Assembly (NCBI GenBank): GCA_943328865.2
Contig: CALQBR020000018.1
Span: 1-10,964 of the forward strand
From: Sphingobacterium thalpophilum
GTDB taxonomy: Bacteria; Bacteroidota; Bacteroidia; Flavobacteriales; Flavobacteriaceae
Direction: 5' to 3'
DNA: 10,964 bases
The stretch's first letter is position 1; each line of letters opens with the position of its first letter. This document shows, in pieces, positions 1-7,247 of the stretch. The notes beneath the pieces are model-generated. The model was given only the letters and a program-made list of their open reading frames with translations. It was not told where the DNA came from and made no database searches. The position numbers were made by a program, and so were the translations under genes.

Positions 1-2414
1 ACATTAATATTATCTAATAGTTCTTCCTCCTTTTTTTGATCATAAACCAATTTTGCTTCCTCTCCAAAACCTTCTACAGCGCTGCTATTGTCAATTAAAA
101 CTTTAGGCAGCCCCAAATCCTGTTCGTCAACATTAAGCCACAATTTGTCTTTGGGTTTTCTATTGTAGTCCTCTTCGGCAAAAGGCATGATGACTACCGG
201 AAACTCCAATCCCTTCGATTTGTGAATGGTCATAATCCGCACGGCATTATTCCCCTCTGGAGATGGAATGCTGAATTTCTCGACGTTTTTGTCCCAATAA
301 TTCAGGAAATCCGCAATACCGGCTTGATTTCGCACATCGCGTTCCAAAACAATATCTAGAAAATATTGAACATACGCATTATTGCTTTTGGGATTGATAA
401 ATTTAGAAATGATGATTTCTACAGATTCATACAAGGACTTTTTTCTGATATTTTGAAACGAAAGCGAAATGTCGAATCCCATCAGCCACTTTTCGAAATC
501 CACTTCCTGCTTTTCGTCCATTCCTTTGGCAATAAAATCATGAATAGGCAATTGATCCTGAAGGTGTTCAGCCACATAATGCAAGAAATGGGATTTCGCT
601 TCCAAATCGGCATTGTTTTTTAAATATTTCAACAAATAAATAATGAACCTGACTTCGGTCGCATTTTGAATCATCAAAGTTTCCGAGGACAACAGCGGAA
701 TGCCTTGTTTGGTTAAATAATTTGCAATGGCAATTCCTTGATCGCGTTTTCGGGTAAGAATAACAATATCTTTATATTCAAACCCTCGTTGCACTACTTT
801 TTGAATGGTATTTAAGGTCGCTAAAACATACAACTCCGTTTTGTCCAACGTTTCCTCATCAGTGGTTTCTACTTCAGGAATAAAAGAAAGATTCACATAG
901 CCCCCAATTTTGTCATTGGTTTTTTGCGTGCTGTGATTTTCATACAAATCCTTATAATCCAAATTGGCGAATGTGGAAGCCAACAAATGAAAAAAATCGT
1001 TATTGAATGCTATTATTTCTGAATAACTACGGTAGTTTTTATCCAAATGTTCCAGCACTTTTTCGGGATTATTAAATGGATTTTGGTCTTTACTCAAGGC
1101 TATAAACTGCTCGGCTTTTCCACCACGCCAACGGTAAATAGACTGTTTAGGATCACCTACAATCATCAAAGTTCCTTTTTCCCCTTCCACTTCACTAGAA
1201 GTAGCATTGTCAATAAGCGGAATAAGATTCTGCCATTGCATTTCGGAGGTGTCTTGAAACTCATCGATAAAAAAATGACGGTAGCGCTCCCCCAATCGTT
1301 CATAGATAAATGGCGCGGGCTGATTTTGAATTTCCCGATGAATAATCGCATTGAATTCAGAAATCGAAAGTACATTTTGTTCACTTTGGATTTTGGCCAA
1401 TTCGTTACTAACGGTATTTAGCAAAGACAATGGGGTGATATTTTTTAGAAACGCTTTATAAAAATCACGTTTTTCGAATTGCTGATACACTTGATCTAAT
1501 AAGTGCAACAAATCGGGAATGATATTTTCAATAATGGCGGTATCCTTTGCAGTTTTATTAATGGAAATGTCTTCAAACTCTCGAAACATTTTATTTTTCG
1601 GATTGAATTTTCCATCCACTATACTTTGAAGGTGATTTGGAAAAGTCCCCCTTGAAAAAGATTTGACATCAATCCCATTTTGGTCGATTAATTGTAAGGC
1701 TTGCTTTGCAAGAAGCACACTGTCTTGTTCCAATACTTTGCAGGCTTCAATTAGTTTGTTTTTTATGGCTACAAATTCAGCAATGGACTTGTCCTGAAAA
1801 TGAGTAATTTCATTTCGATTGTTTTCATTGAGAACCAAACGGCCCGTTTCCAGAATTTCTTTGGAAATATCCCAAGATTTGTCATCATCGGTTTTTTCCA
1901 TCGTAAAATCAACCAACAATTTTGTTAGCGTTTCATCTTCCCCTGCCTGAGCAATAATCGCATCTACCGCTTCAACGAGCAAGTTCTCGGTATCCAAAGT
2001 CACTTCAAAAGTCATCGGCAAATTCAAATCATGGGCAAAAGCACGAATGACTTTGTGCGTAAATTTATCAATGGTAGAAATATCGAAAGCCGCATAATTA
2101 TGAATAATATGCTTGATGATTTGTTGGGATTTAGTCTTGATTTGAATGATCGAAAGGGCGGTGTCTTGGGCCAAATCCCGCATTAAATCCTGCGCTTTGG
2201 CACTGGGTTCGTCTTTGGCAAATTCAGACAAACTCCCCACAATACGGCTTTTCATTTCGTGAACCGCCTTATTGGTAAACGTGATGGCCAATATGTTGCG
2301 GTAGGCATCATTTTTTTTAGCCACCAAAATAATCTTCAGGTATTCTTTGACAAGGGCATAGGTTTTTCCGGAACCCGCCGAAGCATCATAAATGGAAAAA
2401 GAAGGTCTTTGCAT
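1..2414 (-). CDS. UvrD/AddA-type ATP-dependent DNA helicase (partial, C-terminus off the left edge)
   Basis: I translated this frame by hand: 804 codons stay open from ATG at 2414 to the window edge. It is a superfamily 1A helicase. Walker A (ASAGSGKT) is at residues 11-18, motif Ia (ITFTNKA) near 44, Walker B/motif II (IDEFQD) near 382-387, motif III (GDPKQSIYRWRGG) near 420, an NYRS motif after it, and the late helicase motif (TIHKSKGLEFP) near 728-738. A Walker A this close to the N-terminus and the long insertions fit the AddA/RecB branch, which unwinds DNA ends for recombinational repair. Such proteins often carry a C-terminal PD-(D/E)XK nuclease domain; that part is outside the window, so nuclease activity cannot be judged. 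The start is well fixed: an in-frame TAA lies 15 bases upstream and Walker A follows at once. It is divergent from the superoxide dismutase gene. Which subunit name applies (AddA-like or RecB-like) is inference. Confidence 0.9.
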   Translation of the reverse strand, partial: MQRPSFSIYDASAGSGKTYALVKEYLKIILVAKKNDAYRNILAITFTNKAVHEMKSRIVGSLSEFAKDEPSAKAQDLMRDLAQDTALSIIQIKTKSQQIIKHIIHNYAAFDISTIDKFTHKVIRAFAHDLNLPMTFEVTLDTENLLVEAVDAIIAQAGEDETLTKLLVDFTMEKTDDDKSWDISKEILETGRLVLNENNRNEITHFQDKSIAEFVAIKNKLIEACKVLEQDSVLLAKQALQLIDQNGIDVKSFSRGTFPNHLQSIVDGKFNPKNKMFREFEDISINKTAKDTAIIENIIPDLLHLLDQVYQQFEKRDFYKAFLKNITPLSLLNTVSNELAKIQSEQNVLSISEFNAIIHREIQNQPAPFIYERLGERYRHFFIDEFQDTSEMQWQNLIPLIDNATSSEVEGEKGTLMIVGDPKQSIYRWRGGKAEQFIALSKDQNPFNNPEKVLEHLDKNYRSYSEIIAFNNDFFHLLASTFANLDYKDLYENHSTQKTNDKIGGYVNLSFIPEVETTDEETLDKTELYVLATLNTIQKVVQRGFEYKDIVILTRKRDQGIAIANYLTKQGIPLLSSETLMIQNATEVRFIIYLLKYLKNNADLEAKSHFLHYVAEHLQDQLPIHDFIAKGMDEKQEVDFEKWLMGFDISLSFQNIRKKSLYESVEIIISKFINPKSNNAYVQYFLDIVLERDVRNQAGIADFLNYWDKNVEKFSIPSPEGNNAVRIMTIHKSKGLEFPVVIMPFAEEDYNRKPKDKLWLNVDEQDLGLPKVLIDNSSAVEGFGEEAKLVYDQKKEEELLDNIN

Positions 2415-2614
2415 GTGTGTTTTATATTTTTAGTAGGGCACTCCAAACTGAAATGATTGAAAGAATTTCTTGGATCATCTGAATTTTAGACAATCGATAA
2501 AACTGATACGCTACTGATAGTGCTTGATTTTATTGGTTTTGGGCGTAAAAACTGTATCTAAGTATTGAATACTGTTTGATGGTGTATTTGAAAATACCCA
2601 ATAACGATTTTTAG

Positions 2615-2649
2615 ACTTTTCACTTTATGACTTTTAAACTTTCGACTTA
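2615..2649. repeat. Degenerate ACTTT heptamer-like tandem repeat
   Basis: ACTTT starts at 2615, 2622, 2630 and 2638, with a diverged copy (ACTTA) at 2645, giving spacings of 7, 8, 8 and 7 bases. It lies between the divergent helicase and superoxide dismutase genes, upstream of the likely dismutase promoter. The units are short and imperfect, so chance in AT-rich DNA is possible. Confidence 0.35.
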
Positions 2650-2711
2650 CTTATTTTACGCATTTCATTAAATAATAACAAGGGACTATTTCAATTCCAA
2701 AGTTAAATGTT

Positions 2712-2719
2712 TAATTTTG
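2712..2719 (+). promoter_or_regulatory. Candidate -7 promoter element of the superoxide dismutase gene
   Basis: TAATTTTG matches the Bacteroidota -7 consensus TAnnTTTG exactly. The expected -33 region has only TTTC (2689-2692) in place of TTTG. Transcription would start near 2726 and give a leader of about 30 bases ending in an A-rich stretch before ATG 2756, with no Shine-Dalgarno sequence, as usual in this phylum. Confidence 0.45.
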
Positions 2720-2755
2720 AATAAATTATTTATAAATCATTAAAAAACGATACTT

Positions 2756-3364
2756 ATGGCTTTTGAATTACCTCAATTACCTTACGCTTATGACGCATTA
2801 GAACCTTATATTGATGCGCGAACCATGGAAATTCATCACACGAAACACCACAATGCTTATATCACTAACGTAAATGCGGCTATCGCAGGCACCGATTTAG
2901 AAGGCAAGACAATTGAAAATATTTTGATTAATCTTGACATGAAAAATATGCCTGTACGTAACAATGGTGGTGGTTTTTATAACCATAATTTGTTTTGGAC
3001 GGTAATGACTCCAAATGGTGGCGGACTTCCTACAGGTGATTTATTGGCTGCAATTGAAAAAGATTTTGGTTCTTTTGAAGCGTTTAAAGCGGCTTTCAGC
3101 AAAGCTGGAATTACACAATTTGGTTCTGGATGGGCTTGGCTTTGTGTGCACAAAGGAGGCAAATTGGAAGTTTGTGGAACCCCTAATCAAGACAATCCAT
3201 TAATGCCTGGTGTAGGTTGTGGTGGAACGCCTATTTTAGCGATGGATGTTTGGGAGCATGCGTATTATTTGCATTACCAAAACAGAAGACCTGATTATAT
3301 TGACGCTTTCTTTAATGTGATTAACTGGACAGAAGTGTCTAGAAGATTTGCTTCAGAAAAATAA
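2756..3364 (+). CDS. sodA: Superoxide dismutase, Fe/Mn family, Mn-type signature
   Basis: The 202-residue protein has the usual family length. It converts superoxide to oxygen and hydrogen peroxide. The four metal ligands are visible: His27 (in EIHHTKHH), His77 (in NHNLFW), and Asp164 and His168 (in DVWEHAYY). The residue pattern that separates metal types points to manganese: glycine (Gly73) sits four residues before His77 where Fe enzymes have glutamine, and the active-site glutamine is Gln145 in GTPNQDNP, as in Mn enzymes. Members from Bacteroidota can be cambialistic, so the metal is not settled by sequence. No signal peptide is visible, so it should be cytoplasmic. Three cysteines (130, 140, 155) are notable for this family. 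The gene stands alone, with its own candidate promoter and a strong terminator 62 bases after the stop. Confidence 0.96.
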   Translation: MAFELPQLPYAYDALEPYIDARTMEIHHTKHHNAYITNVNAAIAGTDLEGKTIENILINLDMKNMPVRNNGGGFYNHNLFWTVMTPNGGGLPTGDLLAAIEKDFGSFEAFKAAFSKAGITQFGSGWAWLCVHKGGKLEVCGTPNQDNPLMPGVGCGGTPILAMDVWEHAYYLHYQNRRPDYIDAFFNVINWTEVSRRFASEK

Positions 3365-3426
3365 GAAAATCTAGACCACACTAATCGTGTAGGTCTAAAA
3401 AGATGTTCTTTAATCCTATTGATAAA

Positions 3427-3467
3427 ATGCCGTGCTTTTCTATCGAAAAGCACGGCATTTTTATTTT
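3427..3467 (+). terminator. Intrinsic terminator of the superoxide dismutase gene
   Basis: A perfect 14-bp stem (ATGCCGTGCTTTTC at 3427-3440 with its complement at 3445-3458) has a TATC loop and is followed by TTTTATTTT. Three further A-T pairs extend the stem outward. The A-run on the left arm would also give a short U-run on the minus strand, so it may back up termination of the convergent purF-like transcript. Confidence 0.88.
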
Positions 3468-3484
3468 GACCCACTTGATTCCAA

Positions 3485-3517
3485 TAAAAAAGGCAGAATG
3501 TTACTTCCGCCCTTTTT
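3485..3517 (-). terminator. Candidate intrinsic terminator of the purF-like transcript
   Basis: Read on the minus strand, GGGCGGAA and TTCTGCC pair through a 6-base loop (G-U pairs allowed), flanked by A-runs and U-runs and ending in six T. On the plus strand the same stem has mismatches, so the structure fits minus-strand RNA. It lies about 120 bases beyond the purF-like stop codon. Confidence 0.6.
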
Positions 3518-3610
3518 GCCCCAAATCTACCACAAACTTTACCTACTAATGCTATGGTGGTACAAATGTATATTGAAGGAATACTTTAAAAAAACAAATC
3601 AGACCAAGCG

Positions 3611-3642
3611 CCTATTAAATCGATAAAATACGATTTAATAGG
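3611..3642. repeat. 12-bp perfect inverted repeat over the purF-like stop codon
   Basis: CCTATTAAATCG (3611-3622) and its exact complement (3631-3642) are separated by 8 bases. The stop codon of the purF-like gene (3637-3635, minus strand) is inside one arm. There is no T-run after it on either strand, so it is not a standard terminator. It could protect the 3' end of the mRNA or bind a protein. Confidence 0.7.
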
Positions 3643-5533
3643 CCCTGGCGTCTTTTCCTTCATAGAAATTCATAAATGCACGGTTCACGACGCGATTCCC
3701 GCCAGGCGTTGGATAATCCCCTGTAAAATACCAATCGCCTAAATTCTTAGGACAGGCAATGTGTAAATTTTCAACGGTTTGAAATATAATTTTTACTTCG
3801 GCATTTACAGAAGCATCGGTGAGCATTTCGGCAATTTTATCTGATATTTCCTGTGGTTGGAAAGGCGCATAAATCTCCGCAACATAATTGACCACATCCG
3901 CATCTTTAAAGTTTTCTTGCGCTTTACACTTTTCGTAAACCGCATCAACAATGTCATATAAGTTTCTTTCTTTTAGCAATTCTAATGCCGCCTGAAAAGC
4001 AACAAGCCCTTCTAGTTTAGCCATATCGATTCCGTAACAATCAGGATATCTAATTTGTGGCGCAGAAGAAACCACTACAATACGCTTCGGCTTCAAACGG
4101 TCCATCATTTTGATGATACTCATTTTCAGCGTAGTGCCGCGAACGATACTGTCATCGATAATGACCAAGTTATCCGTTGGTTTTATCACTCCATAAGTAA
4201 CGTCATACACATGCGCCACTAAATCATTACGGCTGCTGTCTTCAGTAATAAACGTTCGGAGTTTGGCATCTTTTATCGCAACTTTTTCCGTTCTAATCTT
4301 TACGGCTAACAATTCCTGAAGCGTTTCCTTAGTTAACGTATCTTTATTTTCAAGGATGTAATTGTTTTTGCGTTGGTTCAGAAAATCTTGTGCCGCTTCT
4401 ACCATCCCGTAAAAAGAGGTTTCGGCCGTATTGGGAATATAAGAGAAAACGGTATTATCTGTATCGTCCTCAATAGCCTCCAAAACAGAGGGTAAGATTA
4501 GTTTTCCTAAATTTTTACGTTCTTGGTAAATCTCAGCATCGCTTCCTCTAGAGAAATAAATGCGTTCAAAAGAACAGGCTTTTTTAACGGTTGGTGTGCG
4601 GATTTCTTCTTCGGTAACGGTTCCGTTTTTCTTGATAATTAAAGCATTTCCAGGTTTCAATTCCTGCACTTTATTGAAATCTACATTAAAAACCGTTTGA
4701 ATCACAGGTCTTTCTGAAGCAACCACCACAATTTCATCATCCTGATAAAAGTAAGCCGGACGAATCCCTGCTGGATCCCTAACCACAAAGGCATCTCCGT
4801 GACCTAACAATCCTGCCATGGCATAACCGCCATCCCAGCCTTTGGAAGCGCGCCGCAAAATTTTGGCGATTTCTAATTTTTCAGCAATCACTGAGGATGC
4901 TTCTCTCTTAGACATCCCATTAAGCTTACACTCATGGTACAAATCTGTTACTTCCTCATCAAGAAAATGACCAATTTTTTCCATTACCGTTACGGTATCC
5001 GCCATTTCTTTTGGATGCTGTCCCAGTTCCACTAAACTGCTAAAAAGCTCTTTCACGTTGGTCATATTGAAATTCCCAGCAACAATTAAGTTGCGGTGCA
5101 TCCAATTGTTTTGACGTAAAAAAGGATGTACGCTTTCGATACTATTTTTCCCAAAAGTCCCGTATCGTACGTGTCCTAAAAACACCTCTCCGATATAAGG
5201 AATATTTTTTTTCTGAAGCGCAACACTATCAGTATATTCGGGATGCGAAGCCATCTCGTCATTGATTCTTTCGTTAATCTGCGCAAAAACATCTTGAATG
5301 GCTTGCGGATCATTGGAACGCACCCGGCTGATATAACGTTCTCCAGGTTCCATATCCAATTTTATGCTTGCAAAACCGGCACCATCCTGACCTCGATTGT
5401 GCTGCTTTTCCATTAAAAGATACATCTTTTGTATCCCATAAAAAGCAGTTCCATATTTCTCTTTATAAAACTCAAGCGGTTTTAATAATCTTAAATAGGC
5501 TATTCCACATTCGTGTTTGATTGCATCGCTCAT
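3635..5533 (-). CDS. purF: Amidophosphoribosyltransferase, long Bacteroidota-type PurF homologue
   Basis: PurF makes 5-phosphoribosylamine from PRPP and glutamine, the first step of purine synthesis. I chose ATG 5533 (632 residues): it puts the nucleophile cysteine at residue 9 (MSDAIKHEC), so a short propeptide would be removed. Frames extending to 5572 begin with TTG and lack support. The N-terminal glutaminase domain shows HNRGQDGAG (45-53) and GHVRYG with Arg123. The C-terminal transferase domain has the PRPP loop, DDSIVRGTT at 460-468. Two points are odd. The protein is over 100 residues longer than classical PurF (about 470-505), with insertions in the glutaminase half and an extra C-terminal tail. 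Also, the NGN motif of the oxyanion hole reads AGN (Ala152-Gly153-Asn154). This is known as a separate long clade in Bacteroidota; classical activity is likely but not certain. It is the last gene of a minus-strand cluster. Confidence 0.88.
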   Translation of the reverse strand: MSDAIKHECGIAYLRLLKPLEFYKEKYGTAFYGIQKMYLLMEKQHNRGQDGAGFASIKLDMEPGERYISRVRSNDPQAIQDVFAQINERINDEMASHPEYTDSVALQKKNIPYIGEVFLGHVRYGTFGKNSIESVHPFLRQNNWMHRNLIVAGNFNMTNVKELFSSLVELGQHPKEMADTVTVMEKIGHFLDEEVTDLYHECKLNGMSKREASSVIAEKLEIAKILRRASKGWDGGYAMAGLLGHGDAFVVRDPAGIRPAYFYQDDEIVVVASERPVIQTVFNVDFNKVQELKPGNALIIKKNGTVTEEEIRTPTVKKACSFERIYFSRGSDAEIYQERKNLGKLILPSVLEAIEDDTDNTVFSYIPNTAETSFYGMVEAAQDFLNQRKNNYILENKDTLTKETLQELLAVKIRTEKVAIKDAKLRTFITEDSSRNDLVAHVYDVTYGVIKPTDNLVIIDDSIVRGTTLKMSIIKMMDRLKPKRIVVVSSAPQIRYPDCYGIDMAKLEGLVAFQAALELLKERNLYDIVDAVYEKCKAQENFKDADVVNYVAEIYAPFQPQEISDKIAEMLTDASVNAEVKIIFQTVENLHIACPKNLGDWYFTGDYPTPGGNRVVNRAFMNFYEGKDARAY

Positions 5534-5565
5534 TGTGCTGGGGTTTGTAGTTTTTGTAAGTGTTT

Positions 5566-5589
5566 TAAACAATCGTTATCGATTGTTTA
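5566..5589. promoter_or_regulatory. 10-bp palindrome upstream of the purF-like gene, possible operator or leader hairpin
   Basis: TAAACAATCG (5566-5575) and its exact complement (5580-5589) flank a 4-base TTAT centre, 33 bases before ATG 5533. It sits between the terminator of the kinase gene and the purF-like start, where a promoter for purF would have to be. I could not find a full TAnnTTTG box in this short space. Binding by a repressor is inference from symmetry and position only. Confidence 0.5.
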
Positions 5590-5596
5590 GGAATTG

Positions 5597-5620
5597 AAAA
5601 AGCCCCGTCTCCGAGGCTTT
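5597..5620 (-). terminator. Intrinsic terminator between the PfkB kinase gene and the purF-like gene
   Basis: On the minus strand AAAGCCTC pairs with GGGGCTTT (one G-U pair) around a 6-base loop, followed by a short T-run (TTTTTC overlapping the stem end). It begins 13 bases after the kinase stop codon. It implies that purF is transcribed by read-through or from its own promoter. Confidence 0.7.
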
Positions 5621-5632
5621 GCCAGAAATGTA

Positions 5633-6556
5633 TTATAAAGTAATATCAAATTGTGTTAATGACTTGAATTGTGCCAATCTATTCACCACATCGCTATGCT
5701 CAAGACCAATCATTCTTTCTGTTCCAAATTGCTCCACGCAAAAAGAAGCCAGATTTGAACCATAAATAATGGCGTTTTTCATGTTCTCAAAAGAAATGTT
5801 TCCGGTTTGTGTGATGAATCCTGCAAATCCTCCCGCGAAAGTATCTCCAGCTCCAGTTGGATCAAAAACTTCCTCTAAAGGCAAGGCTGGAGCAAAGAAA
5901 ATATCTTTGTCATGAAACAATAACGCGCCATGTTCTCCTTTTTTAATCACAACATATTTGGGTCCCATCGTGCGGATTTTGGCGGCCGCCTTTACTAATG
6001 AATATTCACCAGAAAGTTGACGGGCTTCTTCATCATTGATGGTAATAACATCTACTCGTTTGATTACGTTTAACAAATCCGCTAAAGCGCAATCCATCCA
6101 AAAATTCATGGTGTCTAAAACCACCAACTTAGGTTTGGCTTCCATTTGGTCTAAAACGCTAGATTGTACTAATGGATGCAGATTCCCTAACATCACGACC
6201 TCAGCATTTTTGAAGTTTTGAGGTACTTTTGGTTGAAAATCAGCCAATACATTCAACTGGGTATCTAAGGTATCTCTAGAGTTCAAATCGTTGTGGTAAC
6301 GACCGCTCCAAAAAAAGGTTTTCCCTCCTTTTACTACTTCAAGACCCGAAATGTCAATATTTCTTGCTGTCAATAAATCTAAATATTCTTGTGGGAAATC
6401 GTCACCCACTACTGAAACGATGGCCGATTGCAAATTAAAATGAGAAGCCGAAAGTCCGATGTAAGTTCCAGCACCTCCTAAGATTTTATCGGTTTTACCG
6501 AAAGGTGTTTCAATAGCGTCGAAAGCAACCGTTCCAACAATCAATAATTTATTCAT
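5633..6556 (-). CDS. PfkB-family (ribokinase-like) sugar or nucleoside kinase, substrate unknown
   Basis: The 307-residue protein has the length and fold signals of the ribokinase/PfkB superfamily, which phosphorylates sugars, nucleosides and similar alcohols with ATP. The second family signature is clear: DPTGAGDTFAGGF at 232-244, with Asp238 as the catalytic base and the GAG anion hole before it. The N-terminal substrate-side motif is GGAGTYIG near 27-34; the asparagine found there in ribokinase and adenosine kinase is absent, so simple ribokinase activity is doubtful. The N-terminal phrase GTVAFDAIETPFG belongs to an uncharacterised subgroup. Position next to the purF-like gene suggests a role near purine or ribose metabolism, but that is inference. 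It has its own promoter (6665-6696) with a leader of about 100 bases, and a terminator just after its stop. ATG 6556 is the natural start, with the first beta strand following directly. Confidence 0.88.
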   Translation of the reverse strand: MNKLLIVGTVAFDAIETPFGKTDKILGGAGTYIGLSASHFNLQSAIVSVVGDDFPQEYLDLLTARNIDISGLEVVKGGKTFFWSGRYHNDLNSRDTLDTQLNVLADFQPKVPQNFKNAEVVMLGNLHPLVQSSVLDQMEAKPKLVVLDTMNFWMDCALADLLNVIKRVDVITINDEEARQLSGEYSLVKAAAKIRTMGPKYVVIKKGEHGALLFHDKDIFFAPALPLEEVFDPTGAGDTFAGGFAGFITQTGNISFENMKNAIIYGSNLASFCVEQFGTERMIGLEHSDVVNRLAQFKSLTQFDITL

Positions 6557-6664
6557 AAGTAGGTACTATTTGTTTTTTAGGGATATGATATTCAAACATT
6601 TAAGAGGTGATTGCATCAAATTTACGTGATGCGCTGTTCCTTTTTAAATTTTTAAATTAAGGGA

Positions 6665-6696
6665 CAAAGATACTTTATAACTTTGAAAGTTGCAAA
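6665..6696 (-). promoter_or_regulatory. Bacteroidota-type promoter of the PfkB kinase gene
   Basis: Read on the minus strand, TTTG (6696-6693) and TATCTTTG (6672-6665) are exact matches to the -33 and -7 consensus, with a 20-base spacer. This is the best promoter in the window. The spacer contains the inverted repeat AACTTTGAAAGTT (6679-6691), a possible operator. A second -7-like box, TAAATTTG (6624-6617), lies within the leader but has a poor -33 partner. Confidence 0.68.
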
Positions 6697-6710
6697 GGGT
6701 TCAAAATGGA

Positions 6711-6730
6711 AATTAAGCGTTATCTTAATT
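6711..6730. repeat. Inverted repeat upstream of the PfkB kinase promoter
   Basis: AATTAAG (6711-6717) and CTTAATT (6724-6730) are exact complements around CGTTAT. The repeat lies 14 bases upstream of the -33 box of the kinase promoter and 22 bases beyond the rnhA stop codon. Its centre, CGTTATC, also occurs in the centre of the palindrome before the purF-like gene. There is no strong T-run, so it is a weak candidate terminator for rnhA. Confidence 0.4.
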
Positions 6731-6752
6731 GGACAGACAATGGATTTGTAAG

Positions 6753-7232
6753 TTACAAGAAGCCACGCTCTTCTTTTTCATAAAAGGCATCTATAGAAAG
6801 CGAACTCCCCTGAGATCCCATTACGGCCAATTCATCACATCTTTCATTTTGCAGGTGATTGTTGTGTCCCTTAATCCATTTAAAATCAACATGGTGTTGG
6901 CGGTATATTTTTAAGAATCTGATCCATAAATCTGGATTTTTCTTTCCTGTAAATCCTTTTTTCTCCCAGCCAAAAACCCAACCTTTCAGTACCGAATCTA
7001 CTACATATTTAGAATCGGAAACAACGAGCACTTTTGACTTTGGATTTTTTAATTTTTCAAGCCCTACAATGACGGCCAGCAACTCCATCCTATTATTGGT
7101 GGTATGACGAAATCCTTCATAGAATTCTTTTTTATAAGGTTTCCCTACCCATTCCATTACGACACCATAACCTCCAGGTCCCGGATTGCCTTTGGCAGCA
7201 CCATCGGTATAAATATGCACGTCGTGACTCAT
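6753..7232 (-). CDS. rnhA: Ribonuclease HI
   Basis: The 159-residue protein matches the size of bacterial RNase HI, which cuts the RNA strand of RNA-DNA hybrids (R-loops, primers). The metal-binding catalytic residues are all present: Asp10 (IYTDGA), Glu50 (NNRMELLA), Asp73 (VVSDSKYV) and Asp133 (NERCDELA), plus the mobile His123 in KGHNNH. The basic segment GWVFGWEKKGFTGKKNPDLW (84-103) corresponds to the substrate-handle region of the E. coli type. There is no N-terminal hybrid-binding domain, so this is the plain type I form. The gene follows purN by 15 bases on the same strand and is probably co-transcribed with it. ATG 7232 gives the usual short N-terminus. Confidence 0.95.
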   Translation of the reverse strand: MSHDVHIYTDGAAKGNPGPGGYGVVMEWVGKPYKKEFYEGFRHTTNNRMELLAVIVGLEKLKNPKSKVLVVSDSKYVVDSVLKGWVFGWEKKGFTGKKNPDLWIRFLKIYRQHHVDFKWIKGHNNHLQNERCDELAVMGSQGSSLSIDAFYEKEERGFL

Positions 7233-7247
7233 TTGATATTGGTTATT

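Larger units (their letters stand above)
2415..2755. other. Divergent intergenic region between the helicase and superoxide dismutase genes
   Basis: This 341-base AT-rich gap separates two divergent genes and should hold both promoters. On the plus strand a good -7 box lies at 2712-2719. On the minus strand the best candidate is TCAGTTTG (2451-2444), one base off TAnnTTTG and without a clear upstream partner. At 2615-2649 the pentamer ACTTT recurs at 7-8-base spacing. I see no convincing open frame or RNA gene here. Confidence 0.6.

Noticed and set aside
1..2414. The helicase as part of an anti-phage defence system.
   Set aside because: Motif order and neighbours fit a housekeeping AddA/RecB-type repair enzyme; no defence partner gene is in the window.
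366..2456. Several plus-strand open frames opposite the helicase (for example 366-623, 1047-1421, 2259-2456).
   Set aside because: They are antisense to a continuous helicase frame with all motifs in order, and their translations resemble no known protein.
3432..3626. A 64-codon plus-strand open frame after the superoxide dismutase gene.
   Set aside because: It runs through two terminator hairpins and the inverted repeat at 3611, and its composition is low-complexity basic and aromatic; no start signal is visible.
5534..5572. A longer purF-like start at TTG 5572.
   Set aside because: It would add 13 residues before the short propeptide and overlap the palindrome; ATG 5533 places the nucleophile cysteine at residue 9, as the family requires.
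6613..6632. GCATCA/TGATGC 6-bp repeat in the kinase leader as a riboswitch.
   Set aside because: A single short stem with an 8-base loop matches no known purine or other riboswitch architecture.
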